Shown in pieces: positions 1-9,385 of a stretch of 64,000 bases of DNA. Position 1 is the first letter of the stretch. Each line of letters begins with the position of its first letter. The stretch covers positions 124,001-188,000 of the forward strand of contig NZ_JBHSYO010000003.1 of the NCBI RefSeq assembly GCF_042662685.1, written 5' to 3'. The notes beneath the pieces were generated by a model. It saw nothing but the letters and a program-made list of their open reading frames with translations, had not been told where the DNA came from and did not search any database. Made by a program: the position numbers and the translations under genes. The stretch comes from Pseudobowmanella zhangzhouensis (lineage in GTDB: Bacteria; Pseudomonadota; Gammaproteobacteria; Enterobacterales; Alteromonadaceae).

Positions 1-1914
1 ATGAGTTTTGGCCGATACGCTACCGGCGACTTTGGCCCCCAAATTCTGCAGTCGGGTTTTGGCTTCACTGCGGCCCATGGTGGTCAACGTACCGGTTAAC
101 ACCCAGGTTTGGCCGGCAAGCGGTTGTTCATCGGCAGACTTTTTTTCAATAACAGGCCAGTTCACGCCCGCCTCAATTAACGCCTGCACCACATCCAGGT
201 TATGTGGCTCCCGGAAAAAGTGATAAATATGCTGGGCGACCACCTCACCGATATCATTCACCTCGGTCAGAGCCTCAAGGCTGGCCTGCTGAATAGTCTC
301 AAGGGTCATAAAATGATTCGCCAGATTCTGGGCGGTTGCCTCCCCCACTTCACGAATGCCCAATGCATATAAAAAGCGCGGCAATGTCGTCGCTTTGGCT
401 TTTCGAATCGCGGCTACCAGATTCAGTGCAGACTTCTCACCCATTCGCTCCAAACTGGCAATTTGACTGACCTCCAGTTTGAAAAAGTCCGCGGGGGTTT
501 TAACCAACTCAGCATCAATCAGCTGCTCGATCACCTTATCACCCAGGCCATCTACATCCATGGCTTTACGGGAGGCAAAATGTTTCATGGCTTCTTTACG
601 CTGGGCACCACAGAATAGTCCGCCGCTACAGCGCGCCACAGCTTCACTCTCCAGCTTTTCTACCGCAGAGTCACATACCGGGCAGGTTTGTGGAAAAACA
701 ATATCTGTGGCATCAGCAGGACGCTCAGCTTCAACCACTGCCACCACCTGCGGGATCACATCACCGGCGCGGCGAATAATCACGGTATCGCCAATTTTCA
801 GGCCCAGTCGTTCTATTTCATCCTGATTATGCAAGGTTGCGTTAGACACGGTTACGCCGCCAACGAAAACAGGCTCTAATCGTGCGACCGGAGTAATCGC
901 ACCAGTGCGGCCGACCTGGAATTCCACATCCAACAGTTTGGTCATTTCTTCCTGGGCCGGGAATTTAAATGCAATGGCCCAGCGCGGTGCACGTGCGACA
1001 AACCCTAACCGTTGTTGCAACGCGATATTATCGACCTTAATCACCACCCCATCGATTTCGTAAGACAGCGCGTTACGTACCCGCATAATATGCTGGTAAT
1101 AATCCAGACAGGCCTGTGCGCCACGTACCGCTTTACTCTCAGCGCACAGCGGTAACCCCCAGTGTTTCAGTTGGGCCAAACGCCCTGAATGACAATCTGC
1201 TAAAGGCACCTGTTCGCCTTCTACTAACCCAAGCGAATAGGCGTAAAACATCAGTGGACGACTGGCGGTAATCGCCGAGTCTAATTGGCGTAAGCTACCC
1301 GCAGCGGCATTACGAGGATTCGCAAAGGTCTTTTTACCCTGTTCCAGCTGCACTTCATTCAGTTTGTCGAAGCCCGCTTTGGGCATAAACACTTCACCAC
1401 GCACTTCAAGACGGGCAGGAATATCCTCGCCACGCAGTCGCAGCGGCACGTTTTTAATGGTACGCACATTGGCGGTAATATTTTCACCAGTACGGCCATC
1501 ACCGCGCGTGGCAGCACGCACCAGAACGCCATCTTCATATAAAATACTGACAGCCAGGCCATCTAATTTAGGCTCACAGTTAAACGCCAGTTCATCGTCG
1601 CTACGCAACCATTCAGCAATACGTTTGTTAAACCCATGAAATTCTTCGGCATCAAACGCATTATCCAGCGATAGCATAGGCACTTCGTGTTCTACCTGGG
1701 CGAAACTGGCAAGCGCTGCGCCCCCCACTTTCTGGGTTGGCGAATCGGCGCTAATCAACTCGGGATGCTCTGCTTCCAGCTGCTTGAGTTCCTGCATCAG
1801 CCTGTCATAGGCCGCATCGGGGATTAGCGGTTGGTCATCCACATAGTAATGGAAATTATGCTGATTGATTTGCTCACGTAACTGGTCAATACGTTGCTGG
1901 GGAGAAGTGCTCAT
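1..1914 (-). CDS. ligA: NAD-dependent DNA ligase LigA (3' end outside window)
   Basis: Seals nicks in DNA during replication and repair, using NAD+ to form a ligase-adenylate. The 638 codons present start with MSTSPQQRID at 1914. The adenylation motif EPKLDGLAV has its acceptor lysine at residue 116 (115 in E. coli). A four-cysteine zinc finger follows (C411, C414, C429, C435). The sequence then passes through the HhH region into the BRCT domain (VLTGTLTTMGR), where the window ends. About 30 to 40 residues are missing against the usual length of about 670. It lies downstream of zipA on the same strand, as in E. coli. The gap between them holds a terminator-like hairpin. Confidence 0.97.
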   Translation of the reverse strand, partial: MSTSPQQRIDQLREQINQHNFHYYVDDQPLIPDAAYDRLMQELKQLEAEHPELISADSPTQKVGGAALASFAQVEHEVPMLSLDNAFDAEEFHGFNKRIAEWLRSDDELAFNCEPKLDGLAVSILYEDGVLVRAATRGDGRTGENITANVRTIKNVPLRLRGEDIPARLEVRGEVFMPKAGFDKLNEVQLEQGKKTFANPRNAAAGSLRQLDSAITASRPLMFYAYSLGLVEGEQVPLADCHSGRLAQLKHWGLPLCAESKAVRGAQACLDYYQHIMRVRNALSYEIDGVVIKVDNIALQQRLGFVARAPRWAIAFKFPAQEEMTKLLDVEFQVGRTGAITPVARLEPVFVGGVTVSNATLHNQDEIERLGLKIGDTVIIRRAGDVIPQVVAVVEAERPADATDIVFPQTCPVCDSAVEKLESEAVARCSGGLFCGAQRKEAMKHFASRKAMDVDGLGDKVIEQLIDAELVKTPADFFKLEVSQIASLERMGEKSALNLVAAIRKAKATTLPRFLYALGIREVGEATAQNLANHFMTLETIQQASLEALTEVNDIGEVVAQHIYHFFREPHNLDVVQALIEAGVNWPVIEKKSADEQPLAGQTWVLTGTLTTMGRSEAKTRLQNLGAKVAGSVSAKTH

Positions 1915-1925
1915 GCAATGTACCT

Positions 1926-1953
1926 GAAAAATAACGCCCGCATGGCGGGCGTT
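1926..1953 (-). terminator. Terminator-like hairpin between zipA and ligA
   Basis: On the minus strand a perfect 9-bp stem (AACGCCCGC / GCGGGCGTT, 3-base loop) is followed by ATTTTTC. It lies between the zipA stop and the ligA ribosome site. It could reduce read-through from zipA into ligA; the U-run is short, so termination may be partial. Confidence 0.6.
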
Positions 1954-1959
1954 GATGAT

Positions 1960-3087
1960 TTAGCGGGTTAACATGCGACGTCGTTCTGACTCGCGTATTT
2001 TCTCAATATATTGCTGCAGACCCTGTTTGGTCAGCACGCTGCGCCGACCATCGAGAATTTGCGCATCAAATTCTTCGGCTATCTTGCGCGCCGCGTTGTG
2101 CATCATATTAAACACCTGATGCGGATCGCCTTCGATGGGCAGAATCATAAACAACGACACACCCTGCGTGTTGAAGTTTTCCATATTATCCACATCGAAA
2201 ATGCCGGGTTTAAACATATTCGCCAGGCTAAACAATACCGGGCCTTTGCCATTGCTGTTCACATGACGATGAAAAATATCCTGCGCACCAAATTTAAAAC
2301 CCAGGGTCAGCAGCACCGGCAATAACGCTGCGCCGGACATCACTTTGCCGTCTGGCATTTTGACATTCAGTACCAACACCTGTTGTTCTTCTGCCGGCAC
2401 ATCCTGTTTGGCGCTACGTGGCTTCTGTTCGTTTTGGGGAGCAACCTGCGGCTCATCATCAAAATCGATACGCAGCTGGTCTTCTGCCACGCGCGGCTCT
2501 TTGCGCTTAGTCGCTTTGGGGCTGGCCTTATCGCCACGCACCAGCTTGCGTGCTTTATCCGCCAGAGACTCTTTTTCCAGTGCGACAGTTTTCTCTTCTG
2601 TCGGCGTAGCGACTGGGGCTACATTTTCGGTTGTTGGTGCAGCCTTTACCCGCGCGTCGGTTGGCTGTTTTAGTAAGGAACTAGGCGGTTCCGGAATATC
2701 ATCATCCGCCATCCATTGAGGACGATTAGCCGTTACCGCCTGAGCCTGCTGTTCTGGCTGACCCTGAGGTTCCGGCTGACTGAGTGCTGCCTCATCGACG
2801 TGCTGTTCTACCGGGATGTCATCCTCAAGTGTCTCAACCGTCTCGTCTTGCTCAAAAGTCGGCTCAGTACGGGAAATTACCCGCACAGGCCCCACACCCA
2901 AATCATCAAAGTCTTCTTGCTGATGGGCGTCAGCACTGCGTTGATTAGACTCGCGTACAGCGCTAATCGCCACCTCGCGTTGATTTTTACGGCGCGCATT
3001 TTTACGGCTCGTCCACAGGCCATGCGCAGTGACACCGATAATGGCGAAAAAGCCTATGATTAGAAGAGGTAAACGTAAATCATCCAT
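1960..3087 (-). CDS. zipA: Cell division protein ZipA
   Basis: Inner-membrane protein that tethers and bundles FtsZ at the division ring. The 375-residue protein has an N-terminal membrane anchor at about residues 5-24. A basic stretch follows (SRKNARRKNQ), then a long acidic, Pro/Gln-rich linker to about residue 235. The C-terminal ZipA domain binds the FtsZ tail (visible around LNVKMPDGKVMSGAAL and the FSLANMFKPGIFD segment). Length and architecture are normal for non-enteric gammaproteobacteria. It starts 8 bp after the smc stop, so the two are probably cotranscribed. The order smc-zipA-ligA, divergent from cysZ, supports the assignment. Confidence 0.95.
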   Translation of the reverse strand: MDDLRLPLLIIGFFAIIGVTAHGLWTSRKNARRKNQREVAISAVRESNQRSADAHQQEDFDDLGVGPVRVISRTEPTFEQDETVETLEDDIPVEQHVDEAALSQPEPQGQPEQQAQAVTANRPQWMADDDIPEPPSSLLKQPTDARVKAAPTTENVAPVATPTEEKTVALEKESLADKARKLVRGDKASPKATKRKEPRVAEDQLRIDFDDEPQVAPQNEQKPRSAKQDVPAEEQQVLVLNVKMPDGKVMSGAALLPVLLTLGFKFGAQDIFHRHVNSNGKGPVLFSLANMFKPGIFDVDNMENFNTQGVSLFMILPIEGDPHQVFNMMHNAARKIAEEFDAQILDGRRSVLTKQGLQQYIEKIRESERRRMLTR

Positions 3088-3095
3088 CGTTTTTA

Positions 3096-6000
3096 TTATG
3101 CTTCAGCTAGCGCGACGGCCTGTTCGACATCCACTGCCACCATGCGTGAAACCCCTGGCTCTGCCATGGTTACGCCGGTCAGATGGGTCGCCATCTCCAT
3201 TGCGATCTTGTTATGTGTAATATAAATAAACTGCACGCTGTCGGACATTTCCGATACTAATTTGCAAAACCTTACCACGTTTGCATCATCCAGCGGTGCA
3301 TCCACCTCATCCAGCAAACAAAATGGCGCCGGATTGAGTCTGAAAATTGCGAACACCAATGATAAAGCGGTCAGGGCTTTTTCTCCACCGGAAAGAAGGT
3401 GAATCGTACTATTTTTCTTGCCAGGTGGTTGCGCCATGATAGTGACTCCCGTCTCGAGCAGGTCATCGTCCGTCAACGCCAGATAGGCGGCGCCGCCACC
3501 AAATACTTTGGGGAACAGGTGCTGCAGATCCTGATTGACGCTATCAAAGGTTTCTTTAAAGCGCGCCCGGGTTTCACGATCAATCTTACGAATGGCCGTT
3601 TGCAGGGTATCCAGCGCACTGGTCAGATCGTCAAATTGCTCATCCAGGTGAGCCTTGCGTTGTGCCTGCAACTCATATTCCTCAACTGCGGTCAGGTTTA
3701 CTGCCCCCAAACGCGCTAGCTGCATGCCAACCTGATCCAATTGCTTCTGCCATTGGTTTTCTTCGGCATCATCACTGAGGTTATCTAATACAAACTTCAG
3801 ATTTTGGCGCATTTCATCCAGTTGTTCGATAAGGGCATTGGCGCGCACTCGCTGCCCCTCAATCTCAAGGCGGATGCTAGCCTGCTCAGCCTTAATCTTG
3901 GCCGCTTTGGCAGCAACCTGTTGCTGACCCTTATAACAATCCGCCAGCCAGAGTTCGATATCCTCCAGCTGCTGCTGACAGATATTTTTCTGTTGCTCAA
4001 TGTCTACGCGCTCAGTTAGCCATAGCTGCAATTGCTCCTGATTGTCTTCCAGCGGCAGTTGCAAAGATTCACGCTCCTCAACCAACATCGCTTCGCGCTC
4101 ATCCAGTGCGGTGAGCATATCCGCCATACGAGTTAGTTGCTGCTCGCATTGCTGATACTGTGATTGTTGCTGCTGACGGGATAATGCCAACCGATGACTA
4201 TCGTTACGCAGTTGTTCAACACGCTGGCGCTGCTGATTAATCGCCAGATCAATCTGCTGTTGAGAGTCCTGCATTTGACTCACCTGTGAGTCTGCCTGTG
4301 CGAGTTGCTCAGCGCTGTCTTCGCTTTGTGCCTTTGCAAGCAATAATTCTTCACGTTCAGTTTCGATGTGAAGCTGAAGATCTTGTATTTGTTGCTGCAG
4401 GGCCTGTTGCTGATTGTCCCGCTGCAACTGAGCCTGCTCTGCTTGCAAAAACTGTTGCTTACTTTCCAATACCCGGTGACGCAACACTTCACGGGCTTCG
4501 TCCAATTGCTGAGCGCCTTTAATCAGTTCCTCACAGGCAGCGTCTAACGCTTGTACCCGCTCATCCAACTCAGACTTCCTGGCGTTTTGCTGAGCTATTT
4601 CGCGTTGAACCTGCTCGATTAGCGTAGCGCGCACCAACACGGTTTGTTCTGACGCCACTTCACAACGTATTGCCCAATCTGTTCCGCGCCAATAGCCGTC
4701 AGGCGTAATCACACTTTGGCCCGGCAGCAAGGAAATCTGCTTCGCGCTTACTTCATCTTCAGCACACAACACCATATTCAACCAGTGCGGGCAGCTATCA
4801 CTGCTGACCCTTTCAGCCAATGAACCTGACGCTTTGTGTTGTACAAAATTTTCGCTAAACAATGCTATGGCGCCGGAAACGTCGGCAAATTCGGCTTGCT
4901 GGTTGAAAACCGGCGCCTGTAACCACTTACCCAGCACGGTCTCTACCGCGAGTTGCCAGGTAGGCTCGACAGACAAATATTGCCAAAGTGGTTGCCAACT
5001 CTGCGTGTTGTCGCTCAGATACGCTTGATAGGCAACATTATCCGCCTCCAGCTGCTGCAGGGCCAGTAGCGAGGCTAATTGTGCCTCCATTACTGCAAGC
5101 TGTTTGTCTGTGTCTTTGAGCACATCGCGGCATTGCAACAGTTGTGTTTGCTCTGTTTTCTTTTGTTCCAGCGTATTCTGTAACTGCATCGACGTGTCAG
5201 CAAGCTCCTGCTCTGCTTCCCTGAGCTGTTCTGCCAGCCGATTGACCTCGTCCTGATTGGTTTCAGGCAATTGTTGTAGCTGGCTTTGCATGCTGTGTAA
5301 CGTCGTTTCTGAGCGCTGCAACATCAATTGCAGGCTGTCTACCTTTGACGACACCTGATGATGCTGCTGTTGCAGTGCGCGCTGCTGCTTGAGGTGTTCG
5401 TTCCAAACGTGGCGTTGTTCACGTAACTTTTGTTCTTCAGCTTCCAGCAAGGATTGCTGTTCCTGCAGGCTTTCCTGCAACAACATAAATTCGGGCTCAA
5501 GTTCTTCGATCTGTAGCTGAAGTTCCGAACGTTGAACTTCATTCTGCTCCCGCTGCAAAGCCAGTTCGGCTTGTTGTTGCAGAATTTGCTGCAGTTCGGC
5601 ACCAATTTGTCCAATCCGCGCTTTGTTATGGTGCTGATTTTGCTCGACCCGCGTGATATCCGTGCCAAGTTTAAAATACCGCTGTTGTAGCTGTTCACTT
5701 TGGGTACGCAAGTCATCTCGCTGTTGCTGTTTAATCAGCAAACCACTCTCGTCTCCCCGCTGCTGTTGCATGAGTGCCTGTAAATCTACTTCCAGTTCAT
5801 CAACATGTTTCTGCAGTGAATCCGCCTGCTGAGAATGTTTTAACCAGCGCAGCGCCGCCAATTCAGCTTTCAATTGCCGCTCTTGGGCTTTAAGCGTCTT
5901 GTACTTTTGCGCTGCAGATGCCTGTCGTTGCAGCTTTTCTAATTGCTGGGCTAACTCGCCGCGCACATCTTGCAGACGCTCAAGGTTTTCCTGGGTGTGG

Positions 6001-6554
6001 CGGATACGGTTTTCGGTCTCTCGCCGACGTTCTTTATAGCGGGAAATACCAGCAGCTTCTTCGATGAAAATTCGCAGGTCCTGAGGTTTGGACTCTATCA
6101 AACGGGAAATCATGCCCTGTTCAATAATCGCATAACTACGCGGCCCAAGCCCGGTACCTAAAAACAGGTCGGTCACATCACGGCGGCGGCACTTACTGCC
6201 ATTGAGAAAATAGGTCGAGGTCGCGTCTCGGGTCACCAATCGCTTGATGGATAGCTCATTGTATTTAGCGTATTCACCTTGTAAGCGTTCACTGACATTT
6301 TCAAACACCAACTCAACAGAACACTGACCTACTGGCTTGCGCGCGCTGGAACCATTGAAAATCACATCTGTCATGGCATCGCCACGCAGATTTTTTGCCG
6401 AACTCTCGCCTAACACCCAGCGAACGGCGTCGATCACATTCGATTTTCCACAGCCATTCGGACCGACAATCGCAGTCATGGCATCGGGAAATGGAATGTT
6501 GGTGGGATCGACGAAGGATTTAAACCCTGCGAGCCTGATTTTCTTTAAGCGCAT
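3096..6554 (-). CDS. smc: Chromosome segregation protein SMC
   Basis: SMC ATPase that, with ScpA and ScpB, compacts and segregates the nucleoid. The 1152 residues have the full family layout. The N-terminal ATPase half carries Walker A GPNGCGKSN at 31-39. Two very long Gln-rich coiled coils flank a hinge at about 510-640. The C-terminal half has the signature LLSGGEKALTALS near residue 1050 and Walker B FCLLDEVDAPLDD near 1080. The presence of SMC rather than MukB separates this organism from enterics and vibrios. The dense CAG/CAA codon runs of the coiled coils look repetitive at DNA level but are ordinary coding sequence. Confidence 0.97.
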   Translation of the reverse strand: MRLKKIRLAGFKSFVDPTNIPFPDAMTAIVGPNGCGKSNVIDAVRWVLGESSAKNLRGDAMTDVIFNGSSARKPVGQCSVELVFENVSERLQGEYAKYNELSIKRLVTRDATSTYFLNGSKCRRRDVTDLFLGTGLGPRSYAIIEQGMISRLIESKPQDLRIFIEEAAGISRYKERRRETENRIRHTQENLERLQDVRGELAQQLEKLQRQASAAQKYKTLKAQERQLKAELAALRWLKHSQQADSLQKHVDELEVDLQALMQQQRGDESGLLIKQQQRDDLRTQSEQLQQRYFKLGTDITRVEQNQHHNKARIGQIGAELQQILQQQAELALQREQNEVQRSELQLQIEELEPEFMLLQESLQEQQSLLEAEEQKLREQRHVWNEHLKQQRALQQQHHQVSSKVDSLQLMLQRSETTLHSMQSQLQQLPETNQDEVNRLAEQLREAEQELADTSMQLQNTLEQKKTEQTQLLQCRDVLKDTDKQLAVMEAQLASLLALQQLEADNVAYQAYLSDNTQSWQPLWQYLSVEPTWQLAVETVLGKWLQAPVFNQQAEFADVSGAIALFSENFVQHKASGSLAERVSSDSCPHWLNMVLCAEDEVSAKQISLLPGQSVITPDGYWRGTDWAIRCEVASEQTVLVRATLIEQVQREIAQQNARKSELDERVQALDAACEELIKGAQQLDEAREVLRHRVLESKQQFLQAEQAQLQRDNQQQALQQQIQDLQLHIETEREELLLAKAQSEDSAEQLAQADSQVSQMQDSQQQIDLAINQQRQRVEQLRNDSHRLALSRQQQQSQYQQCEQQLTRMADMLTALDEREAMLVEERESLQLPLEDNQEQLQLWLTERVDIEQQKNICQQQLEDIELWLADCYKGQQQVAAKAAKIKAEQASIRLEIEGQRVRANALIEQLDEMRQNLKFVLDNLSDDAEENQWQKQLDQVGMQLARLGAVNLTAVEEYELQAQRKAHLDEQFDDLTSALDTLQTAIRKIDRETRARFKETFDSVNQDLQHLFPKVFGGGAAYLALTDDDLLETGVTIMAQPPGKKNSTIHLLSGGEKALTALSLVFAIFRLNPAPFCLLDEVDAPLDDANVVRFCKLVSEMSDSVQFIYITHNKIAMEMATHLTGVTMAEPGVSRMVAVDVEQAVALAEA

Positions 6555-6692
6555 TTGTTTTTATCGGTGTTGGCATCCGGGCCGGCATCAGGAATGTAAC
6601 AGATGTTTGGAATTGTAACAATTTGGGTTTTATTCACTGAAATAGCGTTGATAGACTTATACGGTAACTCATTTATTTTGCAGGAAGTTTTG

Positions 6693-7424
6693 ATGCAGCA
6701 AGTCACCAGTGGCGCAGGCTATTTTATGCGGGGTTTTGATTTAATTCAGACCAAAGGACTGAAACGTTTTGTGTTTATTCCCTTACTCGTGAACCTGCTA
6801 CTGTTTAGCGCTGCCTTTTACTATTTGTATAGCCAACTTAACCAGGTATTTGCCTGGATCGATGGCTATCTGCCTGACTGGCTTAGCTGGATAGACTGGA
6901 TTTTGTGGCCGCTGGCAATTCTCACCATTTTGGTGGTGTTTTCTTTTCTTTTTACCTCTGTCACCAACTGGCTGGCCGCGCCATTTAACGGTGTACTGGC
7001 AGAAAAGGTTGAGCAGCATCTAACCGGACAATCTCTGACCGGCGGCGGTGTAAACGACATCATAAAAGATATACCGCGTACCCTGAGCAGAGAGTGGGTG
7101 AAACTGGTTTATTACATTCCCCGTGCAATTGGCTTCTTTTTACTGTTTTTAATCTTGCCAGTGATTGGCCAGTTAATCTGGTTCGCCTTTACCGCCTGGA
7201 CCATGGCGATTCAATATATAGATTATCCCTTTGATAATCATAAAGTCCCGTTCCAGCGCATGCGTACCTTACTATCTGGCGATAAAGGGGCCGCCTTTTC
7301 GTTCGGCACAGCAGTTACATTGTTTTCTATGATCCCTATCGTCAACTTTATCGTGATGCCGGTGGCGATTTGCGGTGCAACTGCCATGTGGGTAGATCGT
7401 TATCGTCACAATGAATCAGCCTAG
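6693..7424 (+). CDS. cysZ: Sulfate transporter CysZ
   Basis: Inner-membrane sulfate permease feeding cysteine synthesis (CysZ/EI24 family). I start it at ATG 6693 (MQQVTSGAGYFMRGF), 5 bp after CAGGAAG, which gives 243 residues against about 250 in E. coli. The frame is open 30 codons further up, but without a family match there. Several hydrophobic segments are visible at about 24-45, 60-85, 135-165 and 205-230. The family sequence PFNGVLAEKVE lies between the second and third. It is divergent from smc-zipA-ligA, as cysZ is from zipA in E. coli. The upstream gap contains a small dyad, AATTGT-A-ACAATT, at about 6614-6626 of unknown meaning. Confidence 0.92.
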   Translation: MQQVTSGAGYFMRGFDLIQTKGLKRFVFIPLLVNLLLFSAAFYYLYSQLNQVFAWIDGYLPDWLSWIDWILWPLAILTILVVFSFLFTSVTNWLAAPFNGVLAEKVEQHLTGQSLTGGGVNDIIKDIPRTLSREWVKLVYYIPRAIGFFLLFLILPVIGQLIWFAFTAWTMAIQYIDYPFDNHKVPFQRMRTLLSGDKGAAFSFGTAVTLFSMIPIVNFIVMPVAICGATAMWVDRYRHNESA

Positions 7425-7477
7425 CGTTTAAGCTGATTGCGAGTTATTCTCAATCAAAATTGATTTTCAGCACAGGT

Positions 7478-8359
7478 ATGTGGATCCGAATTCTTATCGC
7501 GCTTGCCGCCATCATGATGGTGATTTACACCGCGTTTTATCTATTGGCCGAGCAATCCCCAGCGTTCCCCTGGCAGAGCAAACATCCAGCCTTTTTAACT
7601 ATTGGTCATCAGGGCGGCTATCTGCTGTGGCCAAGCAACACTTTGTATGCTTTTGAGCAGGCGGAACAGCTTGGCGTAGGCATGCTAGAAATGGACGTTC
7701 ACCAAAGTCAGGATGGGCATTTGGTCGTAATGCATGATGCGACTGTGGACCGTACCACAAATGGCAGCGGCTATCTGAAAGACAAAGCCCTGGCAGATAT
7801 TAAGCAATTGGATGCGGGCTTCCGCTGGTTAGAAGATGCCCCAGATGATTTTCCTTATCGTGGTAAGGGCATCACTGTGCCAACCCTGGCCGAAGTATTC
7901 AGCCGTTTTCCGCATAAATTGATGACTATCGAAATTAAGCAAACCGAGCCGTCTATTGCCGTTTCACTTTGTCGCTTAATACATGAATTCAACAAAACCG
8001 ACGACGTCATTATCGGCAGCTTTTATCAAAGTGCGCTGGATGAATTTCGTCTGGTCTGCCCCGATGTAGCCACGTCAATGGCACAAAGTGAGACCACCTG
8101 GTTTGTCGTTCTGAATAAACTGGGACTCGCCCATTTAACCAGTCCTCGTGGACAAGCACTGCAGGTGCCACACTATTCAGCGGGCATGAAAGTGGTGACC
8201 CCGTCCTTAATTGACGACGCACACAGCAAAGGTATGAAAGTCCACGTATGGACCATCAACGATCCCTGGGAAATGCGTGAATTAATCGATATGGGTGTTG
8301 ATGGAATTATTAGCGATCGACCGGATCTGTTGCGTAATACCCTGCGTAAAGGCAGCTGA
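7478..8359 (+). CDS. Membrane-anchored glycerophosphodiester phosphodiesterase family protein
   Basis: GDPD-family TIM-barrel enzyme, expected to hydrolyse glycerophosphodiesters to glycerol 3-phosphate and an alcohol. From ATG 7478 it is 293 residues; a TTG at 7460 would add six residues but has no ribosome site. An N-terminal hydrophobic helix (about 3-24) anchors or exports it. Motifs seen are GHQGG (43-47), EMDVHQSQDGHLVVMHD (about 71-87), DRTTNGSG, the metal-site segment IEIKQTEPS and the C-terminal WTINDPWEM and GVDGIISDRPD. The canonical HRG arginine is replaced by Gln45. It probably belongs to the same transcript as the next two genes (6-bp gap). Confidence 0.88.
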   Translation: MWIRILIALAAIMMVIYTAFYLLAEQSPAFPWQSKHPAFLTIGHQGGYLLWPSNTLYAFEQAEQLGVGMLEMDVHQSQDGHLVVMHDATVDRTTNGSGYLKDKALADIKQLDAGFRWLEDAPDDFPYRGKGITVPTLAEVFSRFPHKLMTIEIKQTEPSIAVSLCRLIHEFNKTDDVIIGSFYQSALDEFRLVCPDVATSMAQSETTWFVVLNKLGLAHLTSPRGQALQVPHYSAGMKVVTPSLIDDAHSKGMKVHVWTINDPWEMRELIDMGVDGIISDRPDLLRNTLRKGS

Positions 8360-8365
8360 AAAACT

Positions 8366-9385
8366 ATGTTGATCACTTGGCACTACAAAATAAAACGAAA
8401 GATACAATGGCAAATGGGCCTCGCTATCGCCTTTATCGCTTTGTTCTTGATGACAAACTGGTTGCTGGGATTATTGGCATTCAACAGCGTACCCTACGAT
8501 TCAGTCCAAGCTAAAGATGCTGGAGCAGCCCTCGCATTTCCTATTATCAGCGGATTTATGATCTTCAGCTTTCAGTTTTGTCTGCGCAGCCTGGCTAATT
8601 CTATAAGCTTGCTAAGTCACACAAAAGTACGGAAACAAAAAATTGAATATCGGTTGTGGCTATTTTTTGAGCAAAAAATTAAACGAAACATACCTCAACT
8701 TCTAACACTTAGTGCATTCCTGACAAGTAGTTACCTGATCGCAAATGGTTTAGTTTTTAGCAATGACAATGAAGGAGGGATTGAGGTACTCAGACTCTAT
8801 TTGTTTGTCCAATGTTTCTTTTTTTGGTTGATGCTTTGCACCTTAATCTACACGTTATATTTTTCTACCAGAACACTTCTACATTACATTAATTTTCGCG
8901 TGAGGATTAGATTGTTCCAGCTAGAAATGTTAACACCAGCGTTAAAAACCGGGTGGATAAATTTCGTCGTCACGAGTTTAGTTATTTCTTTGCAACCTTT
9001 ATTTTGGATACACTCTTCACCACCTAATATAGATATGTTCTTCATCATATTCGCATTGATATCTTCATTATTCTTTTTTGGATATCCCGTTATAAACATC
9101 AACCGAACAATGTCGAACAAAAAATCAATGGCTGTACAAAGGATAAACTCAGCAATTGACGAAGCATTACATAGCGGGCCCAAGCAATATAGAAGGCTAG
9201 TTGACAATGACCAAAAGCTTCAATATGTCTCAGACTTATTAACTGTCAGACAAGAAATACTGGAAACAAAAACCTGGTTATTAGACTTTCCATTTATGAT
9301 TAGAATTGGATTATTAATTTTCATTCCAGCTTTCAGTTGGATAGCTAGTTCAATTATCGACAACCTGGTAAAAAGCTTTCTATGA
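8366..9385 (+). CDS. Polytopic membrane protein of unknown function, paralogue A
   Basis: I do not recognise a family. The 339 residues contain about seven hydrophobic segments, at roughly 17-38, 54-75, 110-130, 143-168, 198-216, 222-244 and 308-330. A soluble stretch at about 250-305 includes KKSMAVQRI and RRLVDNDQKLQYV. It aligns along its length with the next gene. Shared features are the AGA-x-x-A-x-P motif near residue 52, PLFWI followed by ID, KK-x-MA-x-QRI, DN-x-x-x-L, an EI-x(5)-W-x-x-D segment and a C-terminal hydrophobic helix. Base composition is clearly more AT-rich than the flanking housekeeping genes, suggesting transfer or relaxed constraint. No good ribosome site precedes it, so it may be translationally coupled to the GDPD gene. 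Confidence 0.85.
   Translation: MLITWHYKIKRKIQWQMGLAIAFIALFLMTNWLLGLLAFNSVPYDSVQAKDAGAALAFPIISGFMIFSFQFCLRSLANSISLLSHTKVRKQKIEYRLWLFFEQKIKRNIPQLLTLSAFLTSSYLIANGLVFSNDNEGGIEVLRLYLFVQCFFFWLMLCTLIYTLYFSTRTLLHYINFRVRIRLFQLEMLTPALKTGWINFVVTSLVISLQPLFWIHSSPPNIDMFFIIFALISSLFFFGYPVININRTMSNKKSMAVQRINSAIDEALHSGPKQYRRLVDNDQKLQYVSDLLTVRQEILETKTWLLDFPFMIRIGLLIFIPAFSWIASSIIDNLVKSFL

Noticed and set aside
5339..5716. Alternative-frame 125-codon stretch within smc that is Asn/Lys/Ser-rich.
   Set aside because: It is a frame shadow of the SMC coiled coil, explained by its biased codons.
3900..5900. Dense short CTG/TTG/CAG-type repetition across 2 kb, looking like a microsatellite or repeat array.
   Set aside because: It is the Gln- and Leu-rich coiled coil of SMC read on the minus strand, in one unbroken frame with both ATPase halves intact.
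6603..6692. Upstream extension of cysZ by 30 residues.
   Set aside because: The extension has no family similarity, and the ribosome site CAGGAAG fits the ATG at 6693.
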